Source: Amycolatopsis azurea DSM 43854 (GTDB lineage Bacteria; Actinomycetota; Actinomycetes; Mycobacteriales; Pseudonocardiaceae). Taken from it: a stretch of 64,000 nucleotides of DNA. Shown here in pieces: positions 31,928 through 40,519 of this stretch. The notes under the pieces were generated by a model. That model had not been told where the DNA came from. It searched no databases and worked only from the letters and a program-made list of their open reading frames with translations. The DNA is taken from the NCBI RefSeq assembly GCF_001995215.1, contig NZ_MUXN01000019.1, positions 1-64,000 on the forward strand, given 5' to 3'. Both the position numbers and the translations under genes were made by a program. Position 1 is the first letter of the stretch. Each line of letters opens with the position of its first letter.

Positions 31928-33604
31928 TTAGGCCTGTTGCTGCTGCTGTTGCTGGGTGGTGGTCAGCTCGGGGCCCTGTTCGGCGATCAGACCGTCCACA
32001 TGGGACAGTGCGCCGAGCGCGGGCCGCTCCAGTTCCCGTTCCGCCGTCGAGGATCGCGGCGCCAGCACCCACGTGTCCTTCGAACCGCCGCCCTGCGACG
32101 AGTTGACCACCAGGCTGCCTTCCGGCAGCGCGACCCTGGTCAGCCCGCCCGGTAGGACGAAGATCTCCTTGCCGTCGTTGACCGCGAACGGCCTCAGATC
32201 GACGTGGCGCGGCGCGAGCCTTTCGTCCACTTTGGACGGAACGGTGGACAGCTGGACGACGGGCTGGGCGATCCAGCCGCGTTTGTTCGCCCGGACCTTC
32301 CGCTTCAACGCGGTCAGCTCGGCCGGTGTCGCTTCGGGCCCGAACACGATGCCGTAGCCGCCGGAGCCCTCGACCGGCTTGATCACCAGCTCGTCCATGT
32401 GCTGCATGACGTGGTCGAACTCGTCCGGCAGCCAGCACCGGAAGGTGTCCACGTTGGGCAGCAGCGGCTTCTCGTTGAGGTAGTACTTCACCATCTCGGG
32501 CACGTAGGTGTAGACGAGCTTGTCGTCGCCGACCCCGTTGCCGACCGCGTTCGCGATCACCACGTTGCCCGCCCGGGCCGCGTTGAGGACCCCGGCGACA
32601 CCGAGCACGGAGTCCGGCCGGTAGTGCACCGGATCGAGGAACTCGTCGTCGATGCGCCGGTAGATGACGTCGACCTGCTGTTCCCCCTCCGTGGTGCGCA
32701 GGTAGACGACGTTGTCCCGGCAGAACATGTCGCGGCCTTCGACCAGCTCGACGCCCATCAGCCGGGCCAGCAGCGAATGCTCGAAGTACGCGGAGTTGTG
32801 CACGCCGGGCGTGAGCACGACGACCATCGGGTCGGCGACGTTCGCCGCGGCCGCCGCCCGCAGCGCGCGCAGCAGATGCGAGGCGTAGTCGCCGACCGGG
32901 CGCACCCGGTGCTGAGCGAACAGGTCCGGGAACACGCGCGCCATCGTGCGCCGGTTCTCCATCACGTACGAGACACCCGACGGGTTGCGGAGGTTGTCCT
33001 CCAGTACCCGGAAAGTCCCCTCTTCGTCGCGCACCAGGTCCACACCGGACACGTGGATGCGGACGCCGTTGGGCGGGTTGATCCCGAACGCCTCGCGCTG
33101 GAAATGCTCACACGAGGTGATCAGCCGTCGCGGGAGAACGCCCTCTCGCAAGATCTGCCGGTCGCCGTACGCGTCGGCGAGGAAGGCTTCGAGCGCACGG
33201 ACCCGTTGCGCCACACCGCGTTCGAGTTTGCTCCATTCGGACGAAGTGATCACCCGCGGCACGAGGTCGAGCGGAAAGGGACGTTCCTGGCCGGACAGTG
33301 AGAAGGTGATGCCCTGATCCACCATCGCCCGGTCGATTGCCGCTGAACGGGACGTGAGGTCCGTCGAGGTCAGCGCGGAGATCGACTCGTAGAGCGCCCG
33401 GTACGGCTGGCGGACCGTGCCGTCGGCGGTGAACATCTCGTCGTACGCCCCCGCGTGCGGCCTGGACGGCGAAAGATAGCCGTCGAACTGCGCTCCAGGT
33501 TTTGACGCCCGGGGTTTCGCCGCCCGCCTCGCCGAAGTGGTCGCGCGAGGGCGGCGGCCCGCAGGTGGGAGGCGCGGCGCCGAGTTGTTGTTCATGGAGG
33601 TCAT
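31928..33604 (-). CDS. circularly permuted type 2 ATP-grasp protein
   Basis: A 558-residue CP-ATP-grasp ligase-like protein (former DUF404/DUF407). Conserved stretches include SGVDLVRDEEGTFRVLEDNLRNPSGVSYVMENR, VVVLTPGVHNSAYFEHSLLARLMGVELVEGRDM, ANAVGNGVGDDKLVYTYVPEMVKYYL and LVIKPVEGSGGYGIVFG. The basic, low-complexity first 40 residues and the Gln run near the C-terminus are unusual additions. The fold predicts ATP-dependent carboxylate-amine ligation. It heads the operon ATP-grasp, alpha-E, transglutaminase, suggesting synthesis and trimming of an amide-linked product. Confidence 0.9.
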   Translation of the reverse strand: MTSMNNNSAPRLPPAGRRPRATTSARRAAKPRASKPGAQFDGYLSPSRPHAGAYDEMFTADGTVRQPYRALYESISALTSTDLTSRSAAIDRAMVDQGITFSLSGQERPFPLDLVPRVITSSEWSKLERGVAQRVRALEAFLADAYGDRQILREGVLPRRLITSCEHFQREAFGINPPNGVRIHVSGVDLVRDEEGTFRVLEDNLRNPSGVSYVMENRRTMARVFPDLFAQHRVRPVGDYASHLLRALRAAAAANVADPMVVVLTPGVHNSAYFEHSLLARLMGVELVEGRDMFCRDNVVYLRTTEGEQQVDVIYRRIDDEFLDPVHYRPDSVLGVAGVLNAARAGNVVIANAVGNGVGDDKLVYTYVPEMVKYYLNEKPLLPNVDTFRCWLPDEFDHVMQHMDELVIKPVEGSGGYGIVFGPEATPAELTALKRKVRANKRGWIAQPVVQLSTVPSKVDERLAPRHVDLRPFAVNDGKEIFVLPGGLTRVALPEGSLVVNSSQGGGSKDTWVLAPRSSTAERELERPALGALSHVDGLIAEQGPELTTTQQQQQQQA

Positions 33605-33754
33605 CGTGACCCATGAACCCCGTCCGGCGCGAGGTGCCGGGGTCGGCTTGGTGGAATGATCAACCTGATGCTAGCCTCCCCGGGCGTATTCAAACCTGAC
33701 TGGGGAAGGTTGGATTCTGTTTGGCGTTTCGCCATGTGTAAAACTCGTGCGTTA

Positions 33755-33771
33755 TCTGCTTGATAAGCAGA
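33755..33771. promoter_or_regulatory. leader palindrome before small secreted protein
   Basis: TCTGCTTGATAAGCAGA forms a perfect 7-bp stem with a 3-base centre, 33 bases upstream of the GTG start at 33804. It may be an operator or a 5' leader hairpin. The surrounding 33,700-33,800 stretch is clearly AT-richer than the genes around it and should hold the promoter. Confidence 0.5.
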
Positions 33772-33803
33772 CTCTGAATTTTCATGCAATTTCAAGGGGA
33801 ATT

Positions 33804-34091
33804 GTGAAGAATCTTGTGAAGGCGTTCGTCGTGGCCGGTGCCGCGGTGGCGGCGTTGGCTGTTCCGGGTGTCGCGATGGCTGCTCAGGATGGTGCGGCGG
33901 CGCCGTCGACCAGTGTCGGCGTAGCGGACGTCAACAGTCGTTGGTGCGGCCATAACTATAATAGCTGTGTCAGTGAGCGGAGCAACTTCGCCCGCTATTA
34001 CAAAGTCGGGCCGCTCCAGTACTTTCCTGTTGACCCCAGCTGTGCGGGTATCTGCTACAACGGCTACAAGTTCGATTACTGGAACAAGTAA
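33804..34091 (+). CDS. small secreted Cys-containing protein
   Basis: A 95-residue exported protein I do not recognise. The GTG at 33804 follows AAGGGG by 5 bases and gives a clean Sec signal peptide (VKNLVKAFVVAGAAVAALAV, cleavage near VAMA-AQ). The mature part is about 68 residues, rich in Tyr, Asn and Trp, with four Cys (WCGHNYNSC and SCAGIC) suited to two disulfides, and ends YKFDYWNK. It is monocistronic with its own leader palindrome and terminator. Codon use is less GC-biased than its neighbours. Possible roles are secreted peptide, inhibitor or toxin; none is shown. Confidence 0.8.
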   Translation: MKNLVKAFVVAGAAVAALAVPGVAMAAQDGAAAPSTSVGVADVNSRWCGHNYNSCVSERSNFARYYKVGPLQYFPVDPSCAGICYNGYKFDYWNK

Positions 34092-34100
34092 TAAGGCGGC

Positions 34101-34124
34101 GGTGGGGCGCTTCGGCGCCCCACC
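34101..34124 (+). terminator. intrinsic terminator with TTCG loop
   Basis: GGTGGGGCGC (34101-34110), TTCG, GCGCCCCACC (34115-34124): a perfect 10-bp stem on a very stable tetraloop, extended by a C-G pair and followed by TGTTT. It starts 10 bases after the stop of the small secreted protein. Confidence 0.88.
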
Positions 34125-34307
34125 GTGTTTCACGTGCCGGGCCAGTTGAACCCCTGCCGGGACCCCGCCGGACCGAGGTCGGCTCGATCCCGTCGTCGGG
34201 ACGATCTTCGCTGGAAACAGCGCTGTAACGTCTCGGTGCTGTGCTTGCCGCCGGATGAGTGGCAATATGCGTGCTCTCGACACATGGGAACTACAAGGAG
34301 TGACGAC

Positions 34308-35129
34308 GTGGCCCGATTCAAAGCGCTCGCCCTGATCCCGGCGCTCGCCCTAGCCGCGGGTGCGCTGTCCGCTTGCGGTGAGGAAGGTGGGCAGGGCACC
34401 GCGGCCGGTGGCGTCCAGCTCGTCGCTTCCGGCAAGCTCACCACCTGCACGCACCTGCCCTACCAGCCGTTCCAGGTCAAGCAGGGTGACAAGATCGTCG
34501 GCTTCGACGTCGACCTGGTCGACCTCGTGGCGAAGAAGCTGGGTGTCGAGCAGAGCATCGTCGACATCGCCTTCGAGAACATCGAGTCCGGCGAGGCGAT
34601 GAACACCGGTCAGTGCGACCTCGCCGCCGCCGGGATGACGATCAATGACAAGCGCAAGGCGAAGTTCGCCTTCTCCGACCCGTACTTCGAGGCGTCGCAG
34701 GCGCTGCTGGTCAAGACCGGTTCGCCGATCAAGGACCTGAGCAACGTCGCCGGCAAGAAGATCGGTGTCCAGTCGGCCACCACCGGTGCCGACTACGCCA
34801 AGGAAAAGGCCGCCGGCGCCGAGATCGTCACCTTCGACGACCTCGCGCTGCTGGAGCAGGCGGTCAAGAGCGGCCAGATCGACGCGGGCGTCAACGACAA
34901 CGGCGTGCTCTACGACTTCGTGAAGACGAACCCCGACACCACCGTCGTGACGGAGTTCAAGACGAACGAGTTCTACGGAATCGGCATGAAGACGGGCAAC
35001 ACCGCCCTCCTCACCCAGGTCAACGAGGTCCTCAAGGCCTCGGTCACCGACGGCTCGTACGCGCAGATCTACCAGAAGTGGTTCGGCAAGGCGCCGACCT
35101 GGCAGCCGGGCAGCCCGGCCGCCGGTTGA
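34308..35129 (+). CDS. glutamate-type ABC importer binding lipoprotein
   Basis: A 273-residue polar amino-acid binding protein. The GTG at 34308 follows AAGGAG by 7 bases; the signal peptide ends in the lipobox LSAC (VARFKALALIPALALAAGAL then SAC), so it is lipid-anchored outside the membrane. Cluster-3 features: GKLTTCTHLPYQPFQVKQGDKIVGFDVDL, AAAGMTINDKRKAKFAFSDPYFEASQALLV, GVNDNGVLYDFV. It leads the operon with the permease and ATPase. A strong hairpin after its stop probably raises its expression relative to the downstream genes. Confidence 0.92.
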   Translation: MARFKALALIPALALAAGALSACGEEGGQGTAAGGVQLVASGKLTTCTHLPYQPFQVKQGDKIVGFDVDLVDLVAKKLGVEQSIVDIAFENIESGEAMNTGQCDLAAAGMTINDKRKAKFAFSDPYFEASQALLVKTGSPIKDLSNVAGKKIGVQSATTGADYAKEKAAGAEIVTFDDLALLEQAVKSGQIDAGVNDNGVLYDFVKTNPDTTVVTEFKTNEFYGIGMKTGNTALLTQVNEVLKASVTDGSYAQIYQKWFGKAPTWQPGSPAAG

Positions 35130-35140
35130 TAATCCGTCCT

Positions 35141-35171
35141 CTGTGGCCGGTGCCCAGTGCACCGGCCACAG
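35141..35171 (+). promoter_or_regulatory. intra-operon hairpin after binding-protein gene
   Basis: CTGTGGCCGGTGC (35141-35153) and GCACCGGCCACAG (35159-35171) pair perfectly over 13 bp with a 5-base loop. It lies between the binding-protein stop and the permease ribosome site. Such hairpins typically cause partial termination or stabilise the upstream mRNA, so the binding protein is made in excess. Confidence 0.75.
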
Positions 35172-35199
35172 GCTTGTCACCACCTGTTTGAGGAGTGAA

Positions 35200-36006
35200 A
35201 TGGCACTGAGCCGCCGCCAGCGACGCTCGGCGTTCCGGTGGGCGCAGTACGCGCTGCTGCTGGTGATCGTCGTGGTGTTCGCGTTCCTGGCCGACTGGGG
35301 ACGGCTGGGCAAGGCGTTCTTCGATCTCGACGTCGCCGCGAAGCAGTTCCCGGACGTCATCACGGTCGCACTGAAGAACACCATCATCTTCACCGCGCTG
35401 GGCTTCGCGCTCGGCCTCGGCCTCGGCCTCCTGCTCGCGCTGATGAGACTGTCCTCGGTCGGCCCGTACCGCTGGTTCGCGCGCGGGTACATCGAATTCT
35501 TCCGCGGCCTGCCCGCGCTACTGATCTTCCTGGCGGTCGGTGTCGGGGTGCCGATCGCCTTCCCGAACGTGTTCCTGCCGCGGAACGTGTCGATCATGCT
35601 GGCGCTGGGCATCGTGTCGTCGGCCTACATGGCGGAGACCATTCGCGCCGGCATCCAGGCGGTGCCGCGCGGACAGGTCGAAGCCGCGCGTTCGCTCGGC
35701 ATGTCGCCCGCGCGCACGATGATCACCGTCGTGATCCCGCAGGCGTTCCGGATCATCCTGCCGCCGCTGGCCAACGAGCTGATCATGCTGACAAAGGACT
35801 CGTCGCTGGCGTTCCTGCTCGGCACCACGCCCGCGCAACAGGAACTGGCGCAGTTCAGCCGTCAGGCGCTGCTGGAGGCCAAGGGGCTGACGCCGATCGT
35901 CGTCGCCGGGCTGTGTTATCTGGTCATCACCATCCCGCTGTCGATCCTGCAACAGCGGCTAGAGAAGAAATACGGAGCCGGAGTGCCCGGCGGAGGAACG
36001 GTATGA
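35200..36006 (+). CDS. amino-acid ABC importer permease
   Basis: A 268-residue HisM/GlnP-type permease with five membrane helices (YALLLVIVVVFAFLADW, TALGFALGLGLGLLLALM, FFRGLPALLIFLAVGVG). The EAA-like loop is VEAARSLGMSPARTMITVVIPQAFRIILPPLANELI. ATG at 35200 after GAGGAG. Only one permease is present, so it should homodimerise. The stop overlaps the ATPase start (ATGA). Confidence 0.93.
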   Translation: MALSRRQRRSAFRWAQYALLLVIVVVFAFLADWGRLGKAFFDLDVAAKQFPDVITVALKNTIIFTALGFALGLGLGLLLALMRLSSVGPYRWFARGYIEFFRGLPALLIFLAVGVGVPIAFPNVFLPRNVSIMLALGIVSSAYMAETIRAGIQAVPRGQVEAARSLGMSPARTMITVVIPQAFRIILPPLANELIMLTKDSSLAFLLGTTPAQQELAQFSRQALLEAKGLTPIVVAGLCYLVITIPLSILQQRLEKKYGAGVPGGGTV

Positions 36007-36758
36007 GCGGCCAGACGATCGTCGAGGTTTCGGGACTGCACAAGGCGTTCGGCGAACTCGAGGTACTCAAGGGCATCGACCTGCGAGTCGAACGCGGTCA
36101 GGTCGTCTGCATCATCGGCCCGTCGGGTTCGGGCAAGTCGACGCTGCTGCGCTGCGTCAACCTCCTCGAGGAACCGCAGCAGGGCAAGATCGTCGTCAAC
36201 GGCAGCGAGATCACCGATCCGGACGTCGACATCGACGGCGCCCGCACGAAGATCGGCATGGTCTTCCAGTCGTTCAACCTCTTCTCGCACCTGAGCGTGC
36301 TCGACAACCTCACGGTCGCGCAGCGCAAGGTTTTGAAGCGCGGCAAGGACGAGGCGGAGCGCGTCGCGCGGGACAACCTCGCGAAGGTTGGGTTGGCAGA
36401 GAAGGAGTCTTCGCTGCCGACGCAGCTGTCCGGTGGACAGCAGCAGCGCGTCGCGATCGCCAGGGCGCTGTCGATGGACCCGGACGTCATGCTGTTCGAC
36501 GAACCGACGTCGGCGCTCGACCCCGAGCTTGTCGGTGACGTGCTCGCTGTCATGCGCCAGCTCGCGCAGGAGGGCATGACGATGCTCGTCGTCACGCACG
36601 AGATGCAGTTCGCCCGCGAGGTGGCCGACATCGTGCTGTTCATGGACGGCGGCGTCGTCGTCGAACAGGGCGCGCCGGACCAGGTCATCGGCGACCCGCA
36701 AGAGGAACGCACGAAGACGTTCCTCTCACGGGTGCTCAACCCCAACCACCAGGGCTAG
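36003..36758 (+). CDS. amino-acid ABC importer ATPase
   Basis: A 251-residue GlnQ-type ATPase. Walker A is IIGPSGSGKSTLLRCVNLL near residue 40, the Q-loop IGMVFQSFNLFSHLSVLDN, the signature QLSGGQQQRVAIARALSMDPD and Walker B VMLFDEPTSALDPELV. It powers uptake through the adjacent permease and binding protein, probably of glutamate or another polar amino acid. Its 3' end overlaps the convergent EspG gene by 4 bp. Confidence 0.94.
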   Translation: MSGQTIVEVSGLHKAFGELEVLKGIDLRVERGQVVCIIGPSGSGKSTLLRCVNLLEEPQQGKIVVNGSEITDPDVDIDGARTKIGMVFQSFNLFSHLSVLDNLTVAQRKVLKRGKDEAERVARDNLAKVGLAEKESSLPTQLSGGQQQRVAIARALSMDPDVMLFDEPTSALDPELVGDVLAVMRQLAQEGMTMLVVTHEMQFAREVADIVLFMDGGVVVEQGAPDQVIGDPQEERTKTFLSRVLNPNHQG

Positions 36759-37498
36759 CGGCCCCGGAGCTGAGACTCCAGCTGGACGACCTTCGAGGCG
36801 ATGTCGTGCGGCCCGGCGCCCATGAGGCTCACCCAGCCCTTGGCGTCCGGGCCGAACACGACGCGGCCCTGTTCGGTGTCCATCCAGCCCGGTGGCCGCT
36901 CGACGCGTTTCCGGTTACCGCCGCCGTCACGGATGGCGACGTACAGCCTGCCGAAGAAGGTGTGCGGCGATCGGATCCACTGGAGGACCTTCTTGGCGTC
37001 GCGGATGCTCGGGCCGGCGCCCGTCAGCATCTCGCCCTTCATGAGGATTTGCAGGTCGGCTTCCGAGCAGTTCAAGGACGGCGTGCGCGCGCCCGGCGCC
37101 TCGGGAAGCAGAGCGGTGAAATCCTGCGGGAGCGTGTCCGGCCGGGTCGGCTTCAGGTAGACGACCTTGTCGACGAGGACGACCGTGACCGCCTCGCGGC
37201 CACTGCCCGCGGCGCGAACGGTCCGTTCACGCCCCTCCGACTTCACCCACGAGTAGTACTCGACCGCCGGCCGCTGCAGGAACCGCAGCGTGTCAAGGAA
37301 TTCGTCGTCGATCCGGCCGCGCCGGAGCAGTCCTTGTCCGTCCAATTCGGACTGCGCGGTCGCGGCCAGCTGGCGGCGCTCCTCGGGCAGGTACCACTGC
37401 GCGCCGCGCACGAGCGTCGGGTGGATGTCGCCGAGATTGTGGTGGTCCAGCAGGGTTTCGTAGGTCTGGAGCGTCAGTTCGACGGGTTTCTGGAGCAC
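36755..37498 (-). CDS. EspG-family ESX secretion chaperone
   Basis: A 247-residue EspG-like protein: VELTLQTYETLLDHHNLGDIHPTLV at the start and GRLYVAIRDGGGNRKRVERPPGWMDTEQGRVVF near the end. EspG proteins bind PE/PPE-type ESX substrates in the cytoplasm and hand them to the secretion machine. GTG start 1 base after the stop of the PPE-like gene, its likely client. ESX core genes (EccC, EccB, mycosin) are not in the window. Confidence 0.87.
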   Translation of the reverse strand: MLQKPVELTLQTYETLLDHHNLGDIHPTLVRGAQWYLPEERRQLAATAQSELDGQGLLRRGRIDDEFLDTLRFLQRPAVEYYSWVKSEGRERTVRAAGSGREAVTVVLVDKVVYLKPTRPDTLPQDFTALLPEAPGARTPSLNCSEADLQILMKGEMLTGAGPSIRDAKKVLQWIRSPHTFFGRLYVAIRDGGGNRKRVERPPGWMDTEQGRVVFGPDAKGWVSLMGAGPHDIASKVVQLESQLRGR

Positions 37499-37499
37499 G

Positions 37500-38717
37500 T
37501 CACGCGCCGATCACCGGCGGAACCGGCTTGTCGCCGTCGTAGCCGCCGAAAAGTGAGTCGCCGTCCTCTTCCTGCAACGTGATCTTGCGCTGGTGCTCCT
37601 CGTCCTCGCCGCCCTTGCCACCTTTGCCGCCACCCATGCCGCCGCCACCCATGCCCGGCGCGCCAGGACGTCCCGCCCCCGCGCCGCCCGCCGGTGTCCC
37701 GCCGGGTCCGCGCATCGCGCCCTCGCCGGGCATGCCGCCGGCGCCGACGCCGCGACCAGGCCCCATGCTGCCCGGACCGCCCGTCGAACCACCCGGACCG
37801 AAACCGCCGCCAGGCCCGAATCCGCCGCTGAATCCGTCCGTCCCCGGGCCGAATCCACCGCCGCCACCTCCCGGGCCACCCCCGGGTCCGCCGCTTCCGG
37901 GCCCGAACACGGGCGGCCGGAACTCACCCGGCCGCATCCCAGGCGGGGTCTTCACCGAGGAAAGATCGGTCCCGTCGTTCGGCCGCCGGACCGGTTGCTG
38001 CGGAGGCTGCGGCATCCTCGGCGGCTGCGGAATCTGCGGCGGCCGCGGCGCCTGATACCCCTCGGCCCCCGGCGGCGCGCTGTACGAACTCGGGCCGCCG
38101 GTGTATCCACCGGGTCCACCATGTCGTCCGCCGGTGTCGCCATGGCCGCCGGTGAACCCGCTGACCTTCGTCCCGGGATCGATCGGATCCGCCGTGATCG
38201 GCCCCGACGAGACGTTCGGATCGTGCGCGGCCGGGTAAACCGGCGCGAGCGAGGACTGCCGCGGCTGGGTGCTCTGGTAGTACGGCTCGTAGATCTCGAC
38301 GTTGTGCTTGGTGTCCGCGTCGAACTTCGCGGCCGCGATCTCGTCGTCACTCGCGCCGATGGACACGATGTCCTCAGGCCCGCTGTCCCCCGCGCGCTCC
38401 TTCTCGACCGGGCGAACGTTGCCGCGCGTGTAGTGGAAGGAGGCGTTCTGGTCGTACATCGACTGACGGGCGCGGTCCATGTTCTCGCCCGCGATCTTGG
38501 AGGTCGCGATGAGCGGGGCGAGGCCCGCTGCTCCGCTGTCGGCGGCTTTGCCCTTCCAGAAGGAACTCAACGCCGTCTGGCTGTTCTCCATCGCTGTACT
38601 GAACTTGTGGTGGAAATCCATCAACTTGTGCGAGGCGACCTGGGCCTTGTCAAGAGTTTCCGTCGTCGAGGGATTGGCGTTGAGTTTGGTGAAGATCTCC
38701 CATCCGCTGTAGGTCAT
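37500..38717 (-). CDS. PPE/WXG-like ESX substrate with Gly/Pro-rich tail
   Basis: A 405-residue protein. The first 105 residues are helical with a WXG-like turn (NSQTALSSFWKGKAADSGAAGL) and resemble ESX substrates of Pseudonocardiaceae. Residues 140-390 are low-complexity and very rich in Gly, Pro and Met (for example GPGSGGPGGGPGGGGGG), then an acidic end DGDSLFGGYDGDKPVPPVIGA. Start ATG 38717, with AGGAG 8 bases upstream inside the preceding gene. Secretion through ESX with help of the downstream EspG is inferred from the operon. Confidence 0.85.
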   Translation of the reverse strand: MTYSGWEIFTKLNANPSTTETLDKAQVASHKLMDFHHKFSTAMENSQTALSSFWKGKAADSGAAGLAPLIATSKIAGENMDRARQSMYDQNASFHYTRGNVRPVEKERAGDSGPEDIVSIGASDDEIAAAKFDADTKHNVEIYEPYYQSTQPRQSSLAPVYPAAHDPNVSSGPITADPIDPGTKVSGFTGGHGDTGGRHGGPGGYTGGPSSYSAPPGAEGYQAPRPPQIPQPPRMPQPPQQPVRRPNDGTDLSSVKTPPGMRPGEFRPPVFGPGSGGPGGGPGGGGGGFGPGTDGFSGGFGPGGGFGPGGSTGGPGSMGPGRGVGAGGMPGEGAMRGPGGTPAGGAGAGRPGAPGMGGGGMGGGKGGKGGEDEEHQRKITLQEEDGDSLFGGYDGDKPVPPVIGA

Positions 38718-38720
38718 GGC

Positions 38721-39332
38721 CTAAGCTCCTTTGAGCTTCTTGATCGCCGCGGAAGCGACCTTGGTGGCCAAACCGCAGGGATCCGACAACATGGGATTAC
38801 CAGTGGCCAGGAGCGGCGTGACCGTGTAGGTGAGATCGTCGCGAACGCCCACGGCGAGCACGCACCGCCCCTTTCCTTCTCCGCCGTTGTCGTAGATGAC
38901 ACCCGGATATCCTTCGATCGAGTCGATCGGCTTGAAAGTGGACAGCCCACCCTGCGCATGTTTTGCGTAAAGGCTGCTCAGCCCATCTTTGTTTCCAGGT
39001 AGAAGGCCCGCGGTCACGCTGCTCGGGCCCGCTTCGAAGATCCAACCGCAGCTTTTGCCGAAGGTCCCGTCGTCGACCTCCGTCTTTTCGACCTTTCCAC
39101 CGATTTCCTCGATCTGGGTGGTGGCCACCGTGCTGCAGGGATCTGATTCGGCCTGGGCGGTATTCAGAATCGGGTTCGTCACGCCAGGGGCGCCGTTGGC
39201 CGGGAGCCGGGCAGAGGGAGGTGCTGTCGGGGCGGCTGAGGTCGCATTGCCCGTCTTCGGATCGCTGCATCCGCTGAGAAGCAGCAGGGTTCCCACTGCG
39301 GTTACGGACACGATCTTCCAAGCGTGGTGCAT
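38721..39332 (-). CDS. DUF3558 lipoprotein
   Basis: A 203-residue lipoprotein. The signal peptide MHHAWKIVSVTAVGTLLLLSGC ends in the lipobox LSGC. The DUF3558 body has ESDPCSTVATTQIEEIGGKV, KSCGWIFEAG and LSDPCGLATKVASAAIKKLKGA, with Cys residues likely disulfide-paired. The ATG overlaps the upstream gene's stop (ATGA). DUF3558 proteins are abundant in actinobacterial ESX-linked loci; function unknown. A broken relative lies 1.3 kb upstream. Confidence 0.9.
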   Translation of the reverse strand: MHHAWKIVSVTAVGTLLLLSGCSDPKTGNATSAAPTAPPSARLPANGAPGVTNPILNTAQAESDPCSTVATTQIEEIGGKVEKTEVDDGTFGKSCGWIFEAGPSSVTAGLLPGNKDGLSSLYAKHAQGGLSTFKPIDSIEGYPGVIYDNGGEGKGRCVLAVGVRDDLTYTVTPLLATGNPMLSDPCGLATKVASAAIKKLKGA

Positions 39333-39838
39333 CAATCGGCCTTCCCGATCCGGCGGAGCGCGTCGATGGCTGCTTGATCCTGATTTTGGTAAGCAGTCCG
39401 AATTTGCCTCAAAGTGTCCAGGTAGGAGTTCGTGTAGTCCCAAGCCCCTTGCATGAAGGCCTGGTAGGCAGTGCCTGAGTTGTTCGCCGCGACCGTATAG
39501 CCCTCACTGCCTACTTCATGACCCGGCGGCTGGATCTGATTCAGTACGTCGGCTTCGCGTCGTGCCTTCCGGAAGTCGTTTTCCAGGCAGTCTTCGAGAG
39601 ACTTGATCACCTTGTCCATGGCCTCGGGATCGAACTCCCAACCACCGTTCGCCGAGGCCGACGCGAAATCAGCCTGCGCCTGCCCCTTGCCCAGCTCGCC
39701 GTAGTTCGGCGGCGGGCCCGGTGGTGGTGGCGCCGCGGTGGCGCCCTGGATCAGCCCCGACCCCGGCGGCGGTGCCTGCGGCGGCGTCGTGTTGAGCTGG
39801 TTGTAGACCCCCTGAGGGCCACTTCCCGGTCCTGTCAT
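39332..39838 (-). CDS. ESX-associated hypothetical protein
   Basis: A 168-residue protein heading the ESX operon. It has a Pro-rich N-terminal tail (TTPPQAPPPGSGLIQGATAA), then a helical domain (EFDPEAMDKVIKSLEDCLENDFRKARREAD ... TAYQAFMQGAWDYTNSYLDTLRQIRTAYQNQDQAAIDALRRI) of the size of a WXG/EspC-like helical hairpin. I do not know a name for it. The upstream 60 bases are duplicated in front of the DUF3558 pseudogene. Confidence 0.82.
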   Translation of the reverse strand: MTGPGSGPQGVYNQLNTTPPQAPPPGSGLIQGATAAPPPPGPPPNYGELGKGQAQADFASASANGGWEFDPEAMDKVIKSLEDCLENDFRKARREADVLNQIQPPGHEVGSEGYTVAANNSGTAYQAFMQGAWDYTNSYLDTLRQIRTAYQNQDQAAIDALRRIGKAD

Positions 39839-40010
39839 GTCGTGCCTCCCCGCACGGGCCGCGATGGGGTGCGGCCTACCCGTAGTTCACCACTGACTCC
39901 AACCGGTGACGATAGCAGCAGGTAGATCGCTGATCAGCTGTTCCGCGAAAGATCACCATCGAAAGATGGGACGATCAGAGCGGCCTGGCCTGAAAGAGGT
40001 AATTGTCCGG

Positions 40011-40460
40011 TCAGGTCCCCTCACCTTCGCCGCCGTTGGCGTAGATCGCCGCGGGATACCCGTTGATCGGGGCCACCGGCTTGAAGGTGGTGAGACCGCC
40101 TCGGGCGTTTTGCGCGTATAGCTAGCTCAACTCATCTTTATTGCCGGTGACAAGGCCGCCGCTCACGGTACTTGGCGATTCTTGGAAGACCCAGGCGCAG
40201 GCGTTGCCCATAGTCAACTGCTCCAGGTGTGAGCGCTTGACCTTGCCGCCGATCGCCTCGATCTCCCCCGTCGGGACGGCGCTGCACGGATCAGCCTCGA
40301 CGGCCGCGGTACTGGTGATCGGGTCGGCCACCGCCGGCGCCCCATCGGACGGAAGCCGCGCCGAGGACGGTGCGCTCGTCACCGCAGTACCAGCTGTCTC
40401 AGTGCCGCAACCGCCGGCCAAGAGCGATGCCGCGGCCGCCAAGAGCAAGAAACGCTTCAT
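40011..40460 (-). pseudogene. broken DUF3558 lipoprotein gene
   Basis: A relative of the 38,721-39,332 gene. It starts MKRFLLLAAAASLLAGGC with a lipobox and continues EADPCSAVPTGEIEAIGGKV and GNACAWVFQESPSTVSGGLV. At 40122-40124 an in-frame TAG replaces a Ser codon (intact relative: GNKDGLSSLYAKH; here GNKDELS-stop-LYAQN). The same frame then continues LYAQNARGGLTTFKPVAPIN and GYPAAIYANGGEGEG to a TGA at 40011. The part encoding the final third of the domain is missing. So one nonsense mutation plus 3' truncation inactivated it. Confidence 0.85.
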
Positions 40461-40519
40461 GTCGTGCCTCCCCGCACGGGTCGCGAAGGGCGCGACCTAC
40501 CCGTAGTCCACTGCTGACT
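40458..40519 (-). repeat. duplicated upstream region (second copy at 39836-39901)
   Basis: The sequence before the pseudogene (CATGTCGTGCCTCCCCGCAC, then CCTACCCGTAGTCCAC and GCTGACTCC) closely matches that before the ESX operon at 39836-39901. Each includes the ribosome site GGGAGG. The pseudogene encodes a DUF3558 protein while the intact operon's first gene does not, so the duplication joined this promoter region to a different gene. Confidence 0.75.
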
